Origin: Tupaia tana
Lineage: Eukaryota; Chordata; Mammalia; Scandentia; Tupaiidae
Direction of reading: 5' to 3'
Assembly (NCBI GenBank): GCA_026018925.1
Contig: JAKSZU010000004.1
Location: forward strand, 13,036,964 to 13,100,963
DNA length: 64,000 nucleotides
Both the position numbers and the translations under genes were made by a program. Below the pieces are notes generated by a model. The model saw nothing but the letters and a program-made list of their open reading frames with translations. It had not been told where the DNA came from and made no database searches. The number at the start of each line of letters is the position of its first letter. Within the stretch, counting starts at the first letter, position 1. This document shows, one piece after another, positions 10,697 through 20,454 of this stretch.

Positions 10697-10867
10697 GGGG
10701 CTGACAGGTGGTGTGGTGGTGAAGGCACTGGACTCCCCCACGGCCGACCACTGTTCGAGTCTTGGACATGGTGGCTTGCTTTCTCATTTTTCCTCTCTCT
10801 CCCTCTCTCTGTCTCTCTGGCCAAACTAAATTAATAATAATAAATTAAATAAGTAATTCTTAAAATT
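10697..10867 (+). mobile_element. SINE family B
   Basis: Head GGGGCTGACAGGTGGTGTGG, B box TGTTCGAGTC, CT stretch, TGGCCAAACTAAAT box, AATAA-rich tail with TAATTCTTAAAA. Flanks AAGTAAGTAGGTACTT (10681-10696) and AAGGAAGTAGGTACCT (10868-10883) are an aged TSD. Confidence 0.9.
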
Positions 10868-11070
10868 AAGGAAGTAGGTACCTAGTGGCGGCTTTATTTT
10901 CTTGCCAGAATCAAGGATTCTCAACTATTCTCAAAACAATCTTTGTTGCTCTTCCCCTAGTCCCCGCTCCCAATATAACAGCATGCCATTTCTGGGAATC
11001 AGAATGACCTCACTGAGCTTTTGTAAGACAAAGTACTTTTCAGAGTATTTTTCTTGATTCATGGGATAAT

Positions 11071-11112
11071 TTTTCTTTTCTTTTCTTTTCTTTTCTTTTC
11101 TTTTCTTTTCGA
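11071..11112. repeat. (TTTTC)n microsatellite in a SINE tail
   Basis: Eight or so TTTTC units derived from the A tail of the adjoining antisense SINE. Confidence 0.9.
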
Positions 11113-11350
11113 GAGATTTTTGCTATAGGGTGCATGCACTCGCCAGAGACAGAGAAACAGAAAGCAAGAAATAACCACCACCCCCCTCCACCCAGAGGGG
11201 ATGGCCATGCCGCTATCCCTTCTCGTCCATTCTCCCCTCAGGATTAGGGCATGCATGCACACGCACCAGTGTGAGTTTCAAGCCTCTGAACGCCTTCGAA
11301 CCGCAGTCCGCCACGTGGGCGTCCAGTGACGTAACCATTATGCCATCTGC
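11113..11350 (-). mobile_element. SINE family A, antisense
   Basis: From 'gagagatttttgctatagggtgcatgc' through the body to the head, ending near CATCTGCTCATGCCC. Its tail is the TTTTC repeat. Confidence 0.88.
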
Positions 11351-11359
11351 TCATGCCCA

Positions 11360-12009
11360 TGGAAGAATTTTCTAGCTCACAGCTGCAAACTTTTTTTTAT
11401 TATAGTTTTTGGAGTGTTGTTTTGCTTTTAAATTAACTTCAATGTTCTCTTATTAATGGGAACAGGCCTTAGTCCAAGCCAGCTTAAGCCTTCAGGGAGG
11501 TGAAGTAAAGGTTGAGTCCTTAAAGAACAGCACGTGCCGAGTGCCGGCAGGCAGAGTGCAGTCTGAGGGACGATGGCTCACGGAAGGAACGGGCCTGCCA
11601 CTGCTAGGCCCCTCCCAGGCAGCTCCACGACCGACTGCAGAGTAAGCCCGTCTCCTAGCTGGCATGCTCTATCTGACAACCAGCTTCCTAAGGGTCATAC
11701 GCGGCCAGGCTGCTGCCCCTCAACTTCGTAATAAACCGCCATCATCTCGAAGAACCAACTAGAATGGCTCGAATACACCGTACGGAGCACTCCCTTCAGG
11801 ACCTCCCTTTCCCCCTCATCTGCCTTCTACCCGGGCCCTGTACCTCCCCAGATCCGCCCATGAATCCCATCTTCACACTTCATGTCCCAACCAGGCCAGA
11901 TGGCTCTAGTTCCCCCAATGTCGCTCTCAACTCCAGCACGTTACACAAGCCACTCTCTCCAGTCCACTCGCCCTTTTCTGCTGAGGTCTCAGCTTAGGCA
12001 TCACCTTCT
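11360..12009 (-). other. EPB41 intron, mostly unique; possible L2 remnant
   Basis: Only a weak L2-like signal (11960-12005, 'tgctgaggtctcagcttaggcatcac') is seen. No gene is recognised. Confidence 0.45.
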
Positions 12010-12200
12010 GCCACAGTTTGAATGTGTCCCCCAAAAATTCACGTAGGAGATCTGGTTGTGATGGGATTAAGAGGGTGAGGCCGTCCCATTGTGGGGAATC
12101 TGGAAGGTCACTAGGATCAAGGCCATGTCTTAGTCCTCTATTGCCCTGTTAACACAAATATCTGAAAGCAAATCATTTCGAACACTAATTCAGTTTTTAA
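12010..12200 (+). mobile_element. Possible MaLR-type LTR fragment
   Basis: 'cacagtttgaatgtgtcccc' followed by 'ttgtgatgggattaagaggg' resembles the opening of MaLR LTRs as I remember them. Not verified by alignment. Confidence 0.35.
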
Positions 12201-12365
12201 TGAGCAAATATTAAGTTGCTCCATTTATATTCACTTTTCTATTTACATATAAAGTGTTGCTGAAAGTAACTAACGTCAGAGTTTAGGAAAGAAGGGTTTT
12301 GACTCACAGTCCTAGAGGCATCAGGGACTGGCAGAGGGCAGGGCTTTCAGCAAGTGACCCCTGTG

Positions 12366-12470
12366 GCCTTCTCTCTCCCCTGGGGGGTGATTGCTCGCTC
12401 TCTGTCTCTCTGTCTCCCTCTGTCTTTCTGGCAAGTGCACATGCCTTACAACAAAAATCTCTCATAAATA
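12366..12470 (+). mobile_element. SINE family A, 3' half only
   Basis: Begins at the hairpin tract (CCCCTGGGGGGTGATT), then the CT stretch and 'tctttctggcaagtgcacatgcc' to an A-rich tail; the 5' half is absent. Confidence 0.7.
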
Positions 12471-12527
12471 TATATGTATCACAAAGAATACACAGGCAAT
12501 GGGCTTCTATTTAATGTATGAATTCTA

Positions 12528-12673
12528 TGGGCCGGTAGATGGCGTGGTGGTTAAAGACACTGGAGTCCCACATGGCCGACTGTGGTTCAAGTCCCAGAAC
12601 TTGCAGCTTGCTTTCTTACCTTCTCTCTCTCTCTCTCTTTCTCTCACTCTGTCCCTCTCTGGTCAAATTAAAA

Positions 12674-12704
<31 letters not shown>

Positions 12705-12735
12705 AGTTAAATAAAAATAATTCTTTTAAAAAATT
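12528..12735 (+). mobile_element. SINE family B, first user of a shared target site
   Basis: GGGCCGGTAGATGGCGTGGT head, B box GGTTCAAGTCC, TGGTCAAATTAAAAT box, a long (AAAT)n tail and TTCTTTTAAAAAA terminator. TSD TATGAATTCTA at 12517-12527 and 12736-12746. Confidence 0.92.
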
Positions 12736-12746
12736 TATGAATTCTA

Positions 12747-13004
12747 GGGACCAGAAGTTAGCATAACGGCTATGTTGTTGAACTCCCATGTAGTCGACCA
12801 TAGTTCGAGTCCCGACCCGCTGGCTTAAACTCACGCCTGGCACATGTGCGTGCATGCCCAAGATCCCGAGAGGAGAATGGAGGAAAAGGGATTGCGGCGT
12901 GGCCATCCCCCCTCGGGAGTGATTTCTTGCTTTGTCTCTCTGTCTTTGTCTTTCTGGCGAGCGCATGCGCCCTACAGCAAAAACCTGTCCAAAAAAAGAG
13001 AAAA
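12747..13004 (+). mobile_element. SINE family A, second user of the same target site
   Basis: Starts directly after the right TSD of the family B copy. Head GGGACCAGAAGTTAGCATAA, complete body and 'cagcaaaaacctgtcc' tail. TSD ATGAATTCTAG at 12737-12747 and 13005-13015. Confidence 0.92.
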
Positions 13005-13165
13005 ATGAATTCTAGAAAGAAAAAGGCAGAGTAATCTGAGAAGCAAAAAGAGACGGGTCTGGCGCCAAGTACACCGTGTCTAGTGGAAACAAGGGTGAAC
13101 ACCCCTGGCACCTGCAGAGTTAAAGCAGATATGGTAGCTGCGCAGGCTGCAAGCAGGGTCCTCAC

Positions 13166-13270
13166 CTTGGAGGTCGCGCTGTCCCAAATGGCCAGACCAA
13201 AGTAGTCTTCTTCCAGAAGATTGAGGTGCTCGCACACTCGTTTAAGCAGATCTTGTCCCTTGGCGTGTTT
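13166..13270 (-). CDS. EPB41: EPB41 coding exon 3 in this window (105 nt, alternatively spliced exon)
   Basis: Thirty-five codons, KHAKGQDLL through FGLAIWDSATSK, in the F1 (ubiquitin-like) lobe of the FERM domain. Only one residue differs from the human sequence I recall (S for N in WDNATSK). The acceptor CATTTTTTGCAG ends at 13271 and the donor GTGAGG begins at 13165; both exon ends are phase 0, so skipping it keeps the frame. In human 4.1R this corresponds to conventional exon 5, which is omitted in some isoforms (established knowledge). Nothing in the exon suggests loss of function. Confidence 0.97.
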
Positions 13271-13279
13271 CTGCAAAAA

Positions 13280-13985
13280 ATGCACATGTTTAAATGTGGC
13301 TTCTCATTCGGACAGTTGTCCCCACACGAGACACACTTCCCAGCGTCCTCGTCTACCTCTGGTTACTAACAGACCTTGGGATGGCTGCTGCACAGCCCAA
13401 GTAGGACATGGTTCCAAATCCCTGTTCCTCCAGCTGTCAGCGTACACACGCGGCATGCGACAGCACAAAGAGGATGTCTGCTGTCCCGCACCCGTCTCCC
13501 ACGCCTTCCTAATAAACACTACGTTCTTTACTTTCGGCACAGTGCCTCCCGAGGCGAGCCATGGCTGCTGTCGGTCACCGCAACACCGGAGCCAGCCACC
13601 AACACGGACAGTCCATCACAGCTATGGACGTCATTCGGCCGCCGTGTTCCCAGCCAAAGTCCCAGGAGGGAGATCTGCACCAACTCCTACAAGCTCTTTC
13701 AGAAAAGTGAAGTAAAATTCCAGAAGGCCTACAAGCACTGCCTGTTGGAATGTCTCACTCAGTGACGCGTGAGCCGTTTTCTTATCATTTCTCTACCTAG
13801 AAATGAAACCACTCCCACACCTGAACACCCGTGTATTCCTGTTTAGACCAAAGTGCCCTAACTTCAAGGGTGAGATTTAGAGTAAAACACCCCAGCCCTT
13901 CCGTTTACCAGCTAAACACGGGGTAGATCCAGTTACTCTCCCTGAACGCCCGCGTTCTCACCTGTAAACGGAAACAATATTTGCA
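13280..13985 (-). other. EPB41 intron, unique; possible MIR relic at its end
   Basis: No gene recognised. 13895-13985 ('ggtagatccagttactctcc', 'ttctcacctgtaaacggaaac') resembles the MIR core. A short SINE 3' fragment ('ctctctggcaagcatacgtgccctct') lies at 14010-14045. Confidence 0.45.
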
Positions 13986-14073
13986 GCTATCCCTCCCCTC
14001 TCCCTCCCTCCTTCTCTCTGGCAAGCATACGTGCCCTCTACCAATGAAAGAAGATAAAAATAAATGAAATTTA

Positions 14074-14345
14074 GGGACCAGCAGATGGTGTAATAGTAAG
14101 GTAGCTGGACTCCCACGTAGTTGACCATAGTTTGAATCCCAGATCCAATGGCTTAAAACTCATGCCTGGAGCACGTGTGTGCATGCCCAAAATCCCAAGG
14201 GCAGAATGGAAGAGAAGGAAATATGGTGTGGCATCCCCCCAGGGGGGTGATTCTCACTTTTTGTCTGTCTTTCCAGTGAGCGCGTGCCCTATAGCAAAAA
14301 CAAACAAACAAAAACCCTCTCTAAAAAGCAAATTAATAAATAAAT
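14074..14345 (+). mobile_element. SINE family A
   Basis: GGGACCAGCAGATGGTGTAA head and complete body. The tail boundary has an added (AAAC)n stretch (CAAAAACAAACAAACAAAAA) before CCCTCTC. Confidence 0.88.
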
Positions 14346-14436
14346 AAAAATTTTAAGAAACAGTTAGATTTTATTTTAACTGGCCCTAAAGGAACAGAAA
14401 GAGTAACAAAATAACTGACATTTTAAATTCAATCTT

Positions 14437-14710
14437 TTTTTTTTTTTTTTTTTTTTTTGGAGAGATTTTCGCTATAGGGCGCGTGCGCTCGCCAGACAGA
14501 CAGAGACAGACAGAGAGACAGAAAGCGAGAAATCACCCCCCAGGGGGGATGGTCACGCCGCAATCCCTTCTCCTCCATTCTCCTGTCGGGATCTTGGGCA
14601 CGCACGCACACGCGCCGGTGTGAGTTTTAAGCCACCGGGTCCGGGACACAAACCGCGGTCAACTACGTGGGAGTCCAGTGACATAGCCATTACGCTAACT
14701 GCTGGTTCCC
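14437..14710 (-). mobile_element. SINE family A, antisense, young
   Basis: Poly(T) of about 24, then near-consensus sequence to GCTGGTTCCC. Perfect 13-bp TSD TAAATTCAATCTT at 14424-14436 and 14711-14723. Confidence 0.95.
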
Positions 14711-14867
14711 TAAATTCAATCTTGATGCAATTACTTATTCTTTTAGAAAATAATAGAGAACTTTAAGAAACACCATTACTAAAAAAAAAAAGAAATACCA
14801 TTACTTGATTTAAATTTGTACATATGCTATCTCAGGGGACTAAAGAAATACATCAAGTGAACAGAAG

Positions 14868-15144
14868 TTTTTTTTTTTTTTTTTTTTTTTTGGAGAGGTT
14901 TTTACGATAGGGTGCGTGTGCTCGCCAGACAGACAGAGAGAGACAGAGAGAAAGAAAGTGAGAAATCATCCCCCCCAGAGGGGATGGCCACGCCGCAATC
15001 CCTTCTCCTCCATTCTCCTGTCAGGATCTTGGGCACGCACGCACACGCGCCGGTGTGAGTTTTAAGCCACCGGGTCCGGGACACGAACCGCAGTCGACTA
15101 CATGGGAGTCCAACGACATAGCCATTACGCTAACTGCTGGTCCC
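14868..15144 (-). mobile_element. SINE family A, antisense, young
   Basis: Poly(T) of about 24 and near-consensus body. Perfect TSD GTGAACAGAAGT (14857-14868 and 15145-15156). Only about 0.15 kb from the previous copy and in the same orientation. Confidence 0.95.
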
Positions 15145-15194
15145 GTGAACAGAAGTCTATAAAGGTTTAGATAAGGGAAAGCAGGAATTGTGGT

Positions 15195-15400
15195 AACTTA
15201 ATTTTTTTAATTTGCCAGAGGGCACATGTATTCACCAGAAAAAGAGCATGAGGCAGAGGAAAAGGCAGCCCCTAATGGCACGGTCACACACGACCCCCTG
15301 CTCTGTCTCTGCACCCTGTCGGGATGTGAGACACTCAGCAAGTTTTTCAAGCTGCGGGGGGCCGGCGTTCCAGTCGTCACTTTTTCACAGGTAGGTGTGG
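15195..15400 (-). mobile_element. Old antisense SINE
   Basis: 'aatttgccagagggcacatgtattcaccag', 'cctgtcgggatgtgagacac' and 'tttttcaagctgc' match the older antisense pattern; the head is weak. It ends near the EPB41 exon at 15668. Confidence 0.55.
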
Positions 15401-15667
15401 GACAGCTGGACCTAATACTAGAAACCGAGGCGACCCGGGAGACCTCGTCTGTAAACCACGTTCTCTAGACAGTGGCACACCCTCGACTCACAGCACTTTG
15501 GCAGATACGGGAAACACCACAGAAGAAAGCGGGGCTCACCCGTAACCCCACCCCGTCCACAGAAATCACCATCGACATTTCAGTCCACAGGGACGGCCAC
15601 AGGAGTGGGGTGGTCGAGAAACCCGAGCGCCGACTGCGGGGCGGGGGCCGGGGCGGCGCGCACTCAC

Positions 15668-15868
15668 CTCCGCCACGCACTCGTACACCGTGTCGTCCAG
15701 CAGGGAGACCTTGCAATGCATGCTTCTGGGCCTTCGGGCGGACTTCTGGGGAGCGCCTGCTTCCCCCGCCTTTGAGTCAGGACCCTCTTTCCCTCCTGTC
15801 TCGGGCTCGTCACGTCCTCCCTCCTTCGTTTCCAAGTCCGGATCTTCTCCGGGCTCTTCCTGGGCGGG
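15668..15868 (-). CDS. EPB41: EPB41 coding exon 2 in this window (contains AUG-2; start of FERM domain)
   Basis: Sixty-seven codons. The first 49 (PAQEEPGEDPD...) finish the acidic N-terminal headpiece found only in the large (~135-kDa) isoforms; residue 50 is the methionine of MHCKVSLLDDTVYECV, where the 80-kDa erythroid isoform begins and the FERM F1 lobe starts. The acceptor is GTGGACCTGCAG ending at 15869 and the donor is GTGAGTGCG beginning at 15667; both ends are phase 0. The segment before AUG-2 is more diverged from the human sequence I recall than the FERM part, as expected for a disordered headpiece, and is about 3 residues shorter over the whole headpiece. Corresponds to conventional exon 4. 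Confidence 0.96.
15719..15721 (-). other. EPB41: Downstream translation start AUG-2 of EPB41
   Basis: ATG in context GAAGCATGCATTG, with A at -3. In transcripts that lack AUG-1 this codon starts the 80-kDa red-cell form (established for 4.1R). Which transcripts this species makes cannot be read here. Confidence 0.85.
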
Positions 15869-16199
15869 CTGCAGGTCCACGGCATCAGCAGGTCAGTGAG
15901 AGCGTTCACAAACAAGCTGCATGCACGCCCTGGTCCGAGCCCCACCAACCCAAGCCCTCTCTGACAAGAACGGTCAAAGCAAAGACTGGAGACGCTAGTA
16001 TGGAACACTTGCCTTCACAGACACAGCAGACCCCGGACCTGCAGACGCTGCCGCTCACGGCTGCCTCCATCGGACCCACGACCGGGGGTTCCAAGCCAGC
16101 CAGGGCTGTCGGTCTGCTGCCCTAGGCAGCCTCGGCGTCATGCCCTCTCCCTGCTGTGACTGCACTGTCACCTGACCTTGCTGAACGTTGTCAAAACTC

Positions 16200-16440
16200 T
16201 TTCTTTTAAGATTTTTACCACAGGGTGCATGTGCTCAGCAGAGAGAGACCGAGGAAGGGAAAGTGAGACATCTCTCCCAGAGTATGCCACGATGCAATCC
16301 TTTCTCTCCCAGTCTCTCTGGGAATTTTGGGCATACGCACACCCACCTAGTGTGTTTTTCAAGCTGCCAATTCCAGGACTCGAACTGCAGAGCCGGCCAA
16401 ATGGGATCCAGTGCCATAACCAGCACGCCACCTCCTGGCC
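16200..16440 (-). mobile_element. Old antisense SINE
   Basis: 'agatttttaccacagggtgcatgtgctc', 'tgcaatcctttctctccc', 'cgaactgcag' and final GCCACCTCCTGGCC. Diverged but full-length. Confidence 0.75.
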
Positions 16441-16469
16441 TGAAGTGCATCAAAACTTTATCACACGAT

Positions 16470-16690
16470 GGGACCAGCAGACAGCGTAATGGTTGCATAA
16501 TGGTTACCTCGCCAGACTCCCACATGGCTGACCATGGCTCGAGTCCCAGAAACAGGCCGGCCACATGTGCATGTGTGCCCAAAATCTCAAGAGGAGGACA
16601 GATGAGAAGGGACTGCAGCATGGCCGTCCCCTGGGGGGGGGGGGGGTGATTTCTCACTTTCTGACTTTTTGTCTGTCTGTCTCTGTTTAA
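16470..16690 (+). mobile_element. SINE family A, 3'-truncated
   Basis: GGGACCAGCAGACAGCGTAA head with a small duplication (ATGGTTGCATAATGGTTAC) and a 13-base G run in the hairpin tract. It ends in the CT stretch without the 'ctatagcaaaaac' block. Confidence 0.8.
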
Positions 16691-16837
16691 TGATATAAAT
16701 AATATCATAAATATATAAAATAATATCCTCTTGAAATTTAACAACACTATTATATTCTTTTCCTTCATATATAGAAAGAAATATACCTGCATATAATTTA
16801 TCTCAATTTAATGAAATCTTAATAAATAAGACTTCGT

Positions 16838-17096
16838 TTTTGGGGGGCGGGGGGGGGAGAGGTTTTTGCTATAGGCCGCATGCACTCACCAGAAAGACAG
16901 AGAGAGACAGAAAGCGAGAAATCACCCCCCTGGGGGATGGCCACACCACAATCCCTTCTCCTCCATTCTCCTCTCGGGATCTTGGGCACGCACGCACACA
17001 CACCTGGCGTGAGTTTAAGCCACCGGGTCCAGAACTTGAACCGCGGTCGACTACATGGGAGTCCAGCGACATAGCCATTATGCCAACTGCTGGTCC
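16838..17096 (-). mobile_element. SINE family A, antisense
   Basis: Near-consensus; the tail is replaced by a G-rich run (GGGGGGCGGGGGGGGG). Short TSD AGACTTC at 16829-16835 and right after the element. Confidence 0.9.
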
Positions 17097-17099
17097 TGA

Positions 17100-17727
17100 G
17101 ACTTCAATTAAATTTAACTTTGTCCATCATCTGTTTCAACTTGTAAACAAATCAGTAAGTTTTAGACACACTAGTTCGGATTCAAATGCTCACATGTAAA
17201 GCAGAGGGGGTAAAATCAGCTAAGAGCCTCCGGGAAGCACCAGACTTCCTGGAAGTGGGTCCAACTGAACTCTTGGCATCCCTGGAAGAAAAGCAAATCA
17301 GAGGCCAGAGCTCCGAGGGCTCCGCTGCCACCACGGCCCACGTCTACGCGCAGCGTGTGGCGGCTGGCACTGACAAGCTTCCAGGACGCTGGCCACCGAC
17401 GTCCTAGGAGCGCTACTGCCCTTCAGTCCTCGCGGTGCCCGAGTGAGGACGGTACTGCGATTCCCCACTGCACAGATGAAGTGTGGCTTCCCTGTGATCA
17501 GAACCCTACAGTCCCACAGCCTGCACTCTGACGGTGCCCCACAGTGCAGCTGGCCGACCTTGTTTCACTAGAGCCAAGTGCATAATAATATGTGACCCTA
17601 ACGTCACTCCTAGCACTTCGAATAAGCAGTACCTTTAGAAATGCAAGTAATATTTTTAGAAAACCCTCATAAAACAATATAGCCCAAACCTCAGACCTCA
17701 ACTAAAAACATAAAGACTTCTATTTTT
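17100..17727 (-). other. EPB41 intron, unique sequence
   Basis: No gene or repeat recognised. Confidence 0.5.
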
Positions 17728-17742
17728 AATAATGTAGATAAC

Positions 17743-17962
17743 GGGGACCAGCAGGTGGCACAGTGGGTAGCGCACTGGACTGGTAGCCTGAAATCCTGCT
17801 GGGAGCATGTGCATGCGTGCCCAGAATCCCAGGAAGAGGATGGAGGAGAAGGCGCTGCGGCGTGGCCATCCCCTCGGGGGCTGATTTCTTACTTCCCTCT
17901 CACTCTCTCTGTCTCTCTGGAGAGCACACGCACACCCTATGACAAAAACCTCTTAAAAAAAG
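17743..17962 (+). mobile_element. SINE family A with internal deletion of the B box
   Basis: After TGGACTGGTAGCCTGAAATC the anticodon-arm and B-box region is missing (about 35 bp); the rest is intact. Aged TSD AATAATGTAGATAA (17728-17741) and AATAATGCAGATAA (17976-17989). Confidence 0.88.
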
Positions 17963-17989
17963 AAAAATACAAAAAAATAATGCAGATAA

Positions 17990-18439
17990 TGTTCACGTGC
18001 TTCAGGTTTAAGACTCTGAAACAACCTTTCATTTGTAGATGATAAAGCTTAAAAGAAATGAGATTCCCAGAAAATAATTTGAATATAGTACAAAACAGCC
18101 CGTTTTGGGGACAAAGGAACAGATTCACAATTCGCGTTTAATGTACCTATACTGGGACACAATGAAGGCCCAGCTAGTCCACACTGCTCAGGTACAGAAG
18201 GGGCCGGACCTCCTCACCTAGGTCTGGCGCTCTGGAAATAGGCCGGAGCTGGAACGGGCCACTGGTAAGGCGGGCACGGTTCGAACCTGCCACAGCCCTC
18301 TGGAGGGCTTGACCCTTCACACAGCCTTCCGGGGCTTCCGCAGGACACCTGCTGAAACCACCCCGCTCCCAGCAGCTCCACCAAAAGGAACTCTACACCA
18401 GCTTGCTTCGTTTTCCTCCTTCATTAAAAATCTCTTTTC
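17990..18439 (-). other. EPB41 intron, unique sequence
   Basis: No gene or repeat recognised. Confidence 0.5.
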
Positions 18440-18592
18440 TAAAATGTTATTTATCATCATTCTTCTTCAACTTTGACCAGAGAGAGACAGAGAGAAGGGG
18501 AGGGTGAGAAAGCAAGCTGTTTGGTTTGGGACCTGAACCATGGTCAGCCATATGGCAGTCCAGCACCACAACCACCACACCACCTGCGGCCT
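18440..18592 (-). mobile_element. SINE family B, antisense
   Basis: 'ttttctaaaatgttatttatc' tail, 'ctttgaccagagagagacagagag', 'tgagaaagcaagctg', B box GAACCATGGTC region and ACCACCTGCGGCC. Confidence 0.82.
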
Positions 18593-18737
18593 GATAAAAA
18601 AATCTTTAAGTTGTTTCATTACAACAGCAGAATTATTTCTGGGCTTCATAAACTCATTTGGTATTTGCTCTTACTTACAGAGCATCTTTTTCAAACTCAA
18701 GTTCCCACTAACTACGTTAATTTACCTCCTTTCCTTA

Positions 18738-18948
18738 CAGAGAGCACGAGTGCTCACAGCGAGACAGACAGAAAGGGGGAAGCAAAGCAGCCACACCACA
18801 GTCCCTCTTCCCACTCCTCCATCCCATCCGGGTCTGGGGCATGCACGTGGGCCCAGCGTGTCTTCCAAGCTGCCGAGGCCAAGGCTCAAACCGTGCGGCT
18901 AGCCATGTGGGATCGGCTCCCGTAACCACCAGGCCATGGGGCCGGCCC
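18738..18948 (-). mobile_element. Old antisense SINE
   Basis: 'gagcacgagtgctcacagcgagacagacag', CACTCCTCCATCCCATCCGG and terminal GGGGCCGGCCC; older branch. It lies close downstream of the first EPB41 coding exon. Confidence 0.7.
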
Positions 18949-19096
18949 TGCACGCCTCTCTCAAGAGCAGAAAGGAGCTTCAAGGTGCTCACCGTCAGAG
19001 CCCAGCCGGCCGGCAAGACACAGAGCCCAGCGTCTGCGAGGGAGCAGCAAGCCCACGGCCGGCCCTCTCGGGCCACTCCCAGCCCACGAACCTTAC

Positions 19097-19567
19097 CTGT
19101 GTCTCTGCGCTGCTGAGCGAATGGAGATCCAGGGAGGGGTCTGTTTTGAGCTCGGGTTCGGGAGCTGCAATTGGGGCCTTTAGAATGAGTTCCTCATCGA
19201 GACCAGGCCCCAAGCCCGGCTCCCTCTGGCCTCCTTCGCCCTTCTCTTTATCAGACTCTGCTTCTCTGCCTTCTTCCTCCGACACCTGCGACCTAGGCCT
19301 TTTGAGAAAAGAGGAGAAGAGCCGTGACAGGCCCCTGCCCTCTGACGTCCGCTCTTTGTTCCTGGTCAAGTCCCCATGGGTCGGGGTGTCCCCATGGGAC
19401 GCTTTCAGCTTCTGCTCACAATGGCTCTCTCCCTCGGCCGCCGCGGGACAGGCCTCTTCCAGCTGAGCTTCCTGGTGGCCCGGGTCTGTGGCTCCGTCCA
19501 CCTCTTCCTTCTGCTGCTGCCGCGGTGGATTTTCCGCCTCAGCCGCCGGGTTCTTCTCTGTGGTCAT
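19097..19567 (-). CDS. EPB41: EPB41 coding exon 1 in this window (AUG-1, N-terminal headpiece)
   Basis: 157 codons from MTTEKNPAAEAEN to HSLSSAETQ. Conserved blocks recognisable against mammalian 4.1R are CEQKLKA, DTPTH, NKERTSE, RGLSRLFSSFLKRP, SQVSEEEG, APIAAPEPELKTDPSLDL. The transcript exon begins at 19574 after the acceptor CCTTGTAACAG, placing seven untranslated bases before ATG (context CAACATCATGACC, A at -3); the donor GTAAGGTTC begins at 19096, phase 0. AUG-1 gives the ~135-kDa isoforms of non-erythroid and early erythroid cells; alternative acceptor use in this exon decides whether AUG-1 is kept (established for 4.1R). No frameshift or stop is present. Confidence 0.97.
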
Positions 19568-19574
19568 GATGTTG

Positions 19575-20186
19575 CTGTTACAAGGAATACGGGATAGGGG
19601 CTCAGAGGCAGACCCCGTGCTGGAGGCCAGACCCCAAGCCTAAAGCTAAAACACTCAGGTGCTGAGTCACCGAGAAACAGAACCCAGGCCATGCACAGGC
19701 TTCCCGCTAACCTAATGGAGGGCGCGCCCTGTCCCGTTATCAGTGCCACGGGCACAGAGACGACTTCAAAGCAGCACCCACAGAGACCACCTCGCGAGTC
19801 AGATGTGGGGACCTCAGGCTCTTACCAGCTTTACCCTCCCCAGAAAAAGAAAAAGAGGACCTTATTTGCATCCTGTCCCCTCTGAGGGTGGCAAGTCAAA
19901 GATGCAAGGTTTGGAGGAATTATTCTGCATAAATTCTCTACACCCAAGAGGAAGTGAGGCCGAACAGCCCTTAGCTGTCCTGTGCCTCGGGAGCACGGGT
20001 CCTCTGCGGCCACCCAGTCAGACCCGACAACAGCAGTGACAGGCACACGGCAAAGGAACGGCGCGGACCCTCCTGAGGTTTCAGGGGACAATACCAAACG
20101 ATGACTTCGCTCAGAAATACCCATGTTCAGGTCTTCAGGACTTCTGCTGGTAAACGTGATTTTGAAAGCTCATCGACTTACTCAAA
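19575..20186 (-). other. EPB41 intron upstream of the AUG-1 exon, unique
   Basis: Contains the branch-point/polypyrimidine side of the acceptor. No other feature recognised. Confidence 0.5.
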
Positions 20187-20197
20187 ACAGGGTCTCG

Positions 20198-20443
20198 TTG
20201 GGACTAGCAGTTAGCGTAATGGCTATGTTGCTGAACTCCCATGTAGCTGACCGTGGTTCGAGTCCCGGACCCGGTGGCTTAAACTCACGCCGGGCATGTG
20301 AAGGGATTGCGGCGTGGCCATCCCCCCTGGGGGGGGGTGATTTCTCACTTTCTGTCTCTCTGTCTCTCTCTTTCTGGCGAGCGCCTGTGCCCTATAGCAA
20401 AAAACTCTCAAAAAAACAAAGTAAAAAAAAAAAAAAAAAAAAG
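20198..20443 (+). mobile_element. SINE family A with internal deletion
   Basis: Near-consensus but jumps from GCCGGGCATGTG directly to AAGGGATTGCGG, losing about 40 bp of the body. A tail of about 20. Perfect TSD ACAGGGTCTCG at 20187-20197 and 20444-20454. Confidence 0.93.
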
Positions 20444-20454
20444 ACAGGGTCTCG

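Larger units (their letters stand above)
1..19574 (-). other. EPB41: EPB41 (protein 4.1R) gene, 5' coding part
   Basis: Four minus-strand exons encode the start of protein 4.1R, the cortical protein that joins spectrin-actin to membrane proteins such as glycophorin C and band 3. Phases agree from exon to exon. Introns inside the window are about 3.2 kb (19096-15869), 2.4 kb (15667-13271) and 10.1 kb (13165-3081); the intron after 3038 continues past base 1. The next FERM exon (containing the PWNF-type motif) was looked for in 1-3000 and not seen. The spectrin-actin binding and C-terminal domains are also outside. Identification rests on long near-identity with mammalian 4.1R as I remember it. 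Confidence 0.95.
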
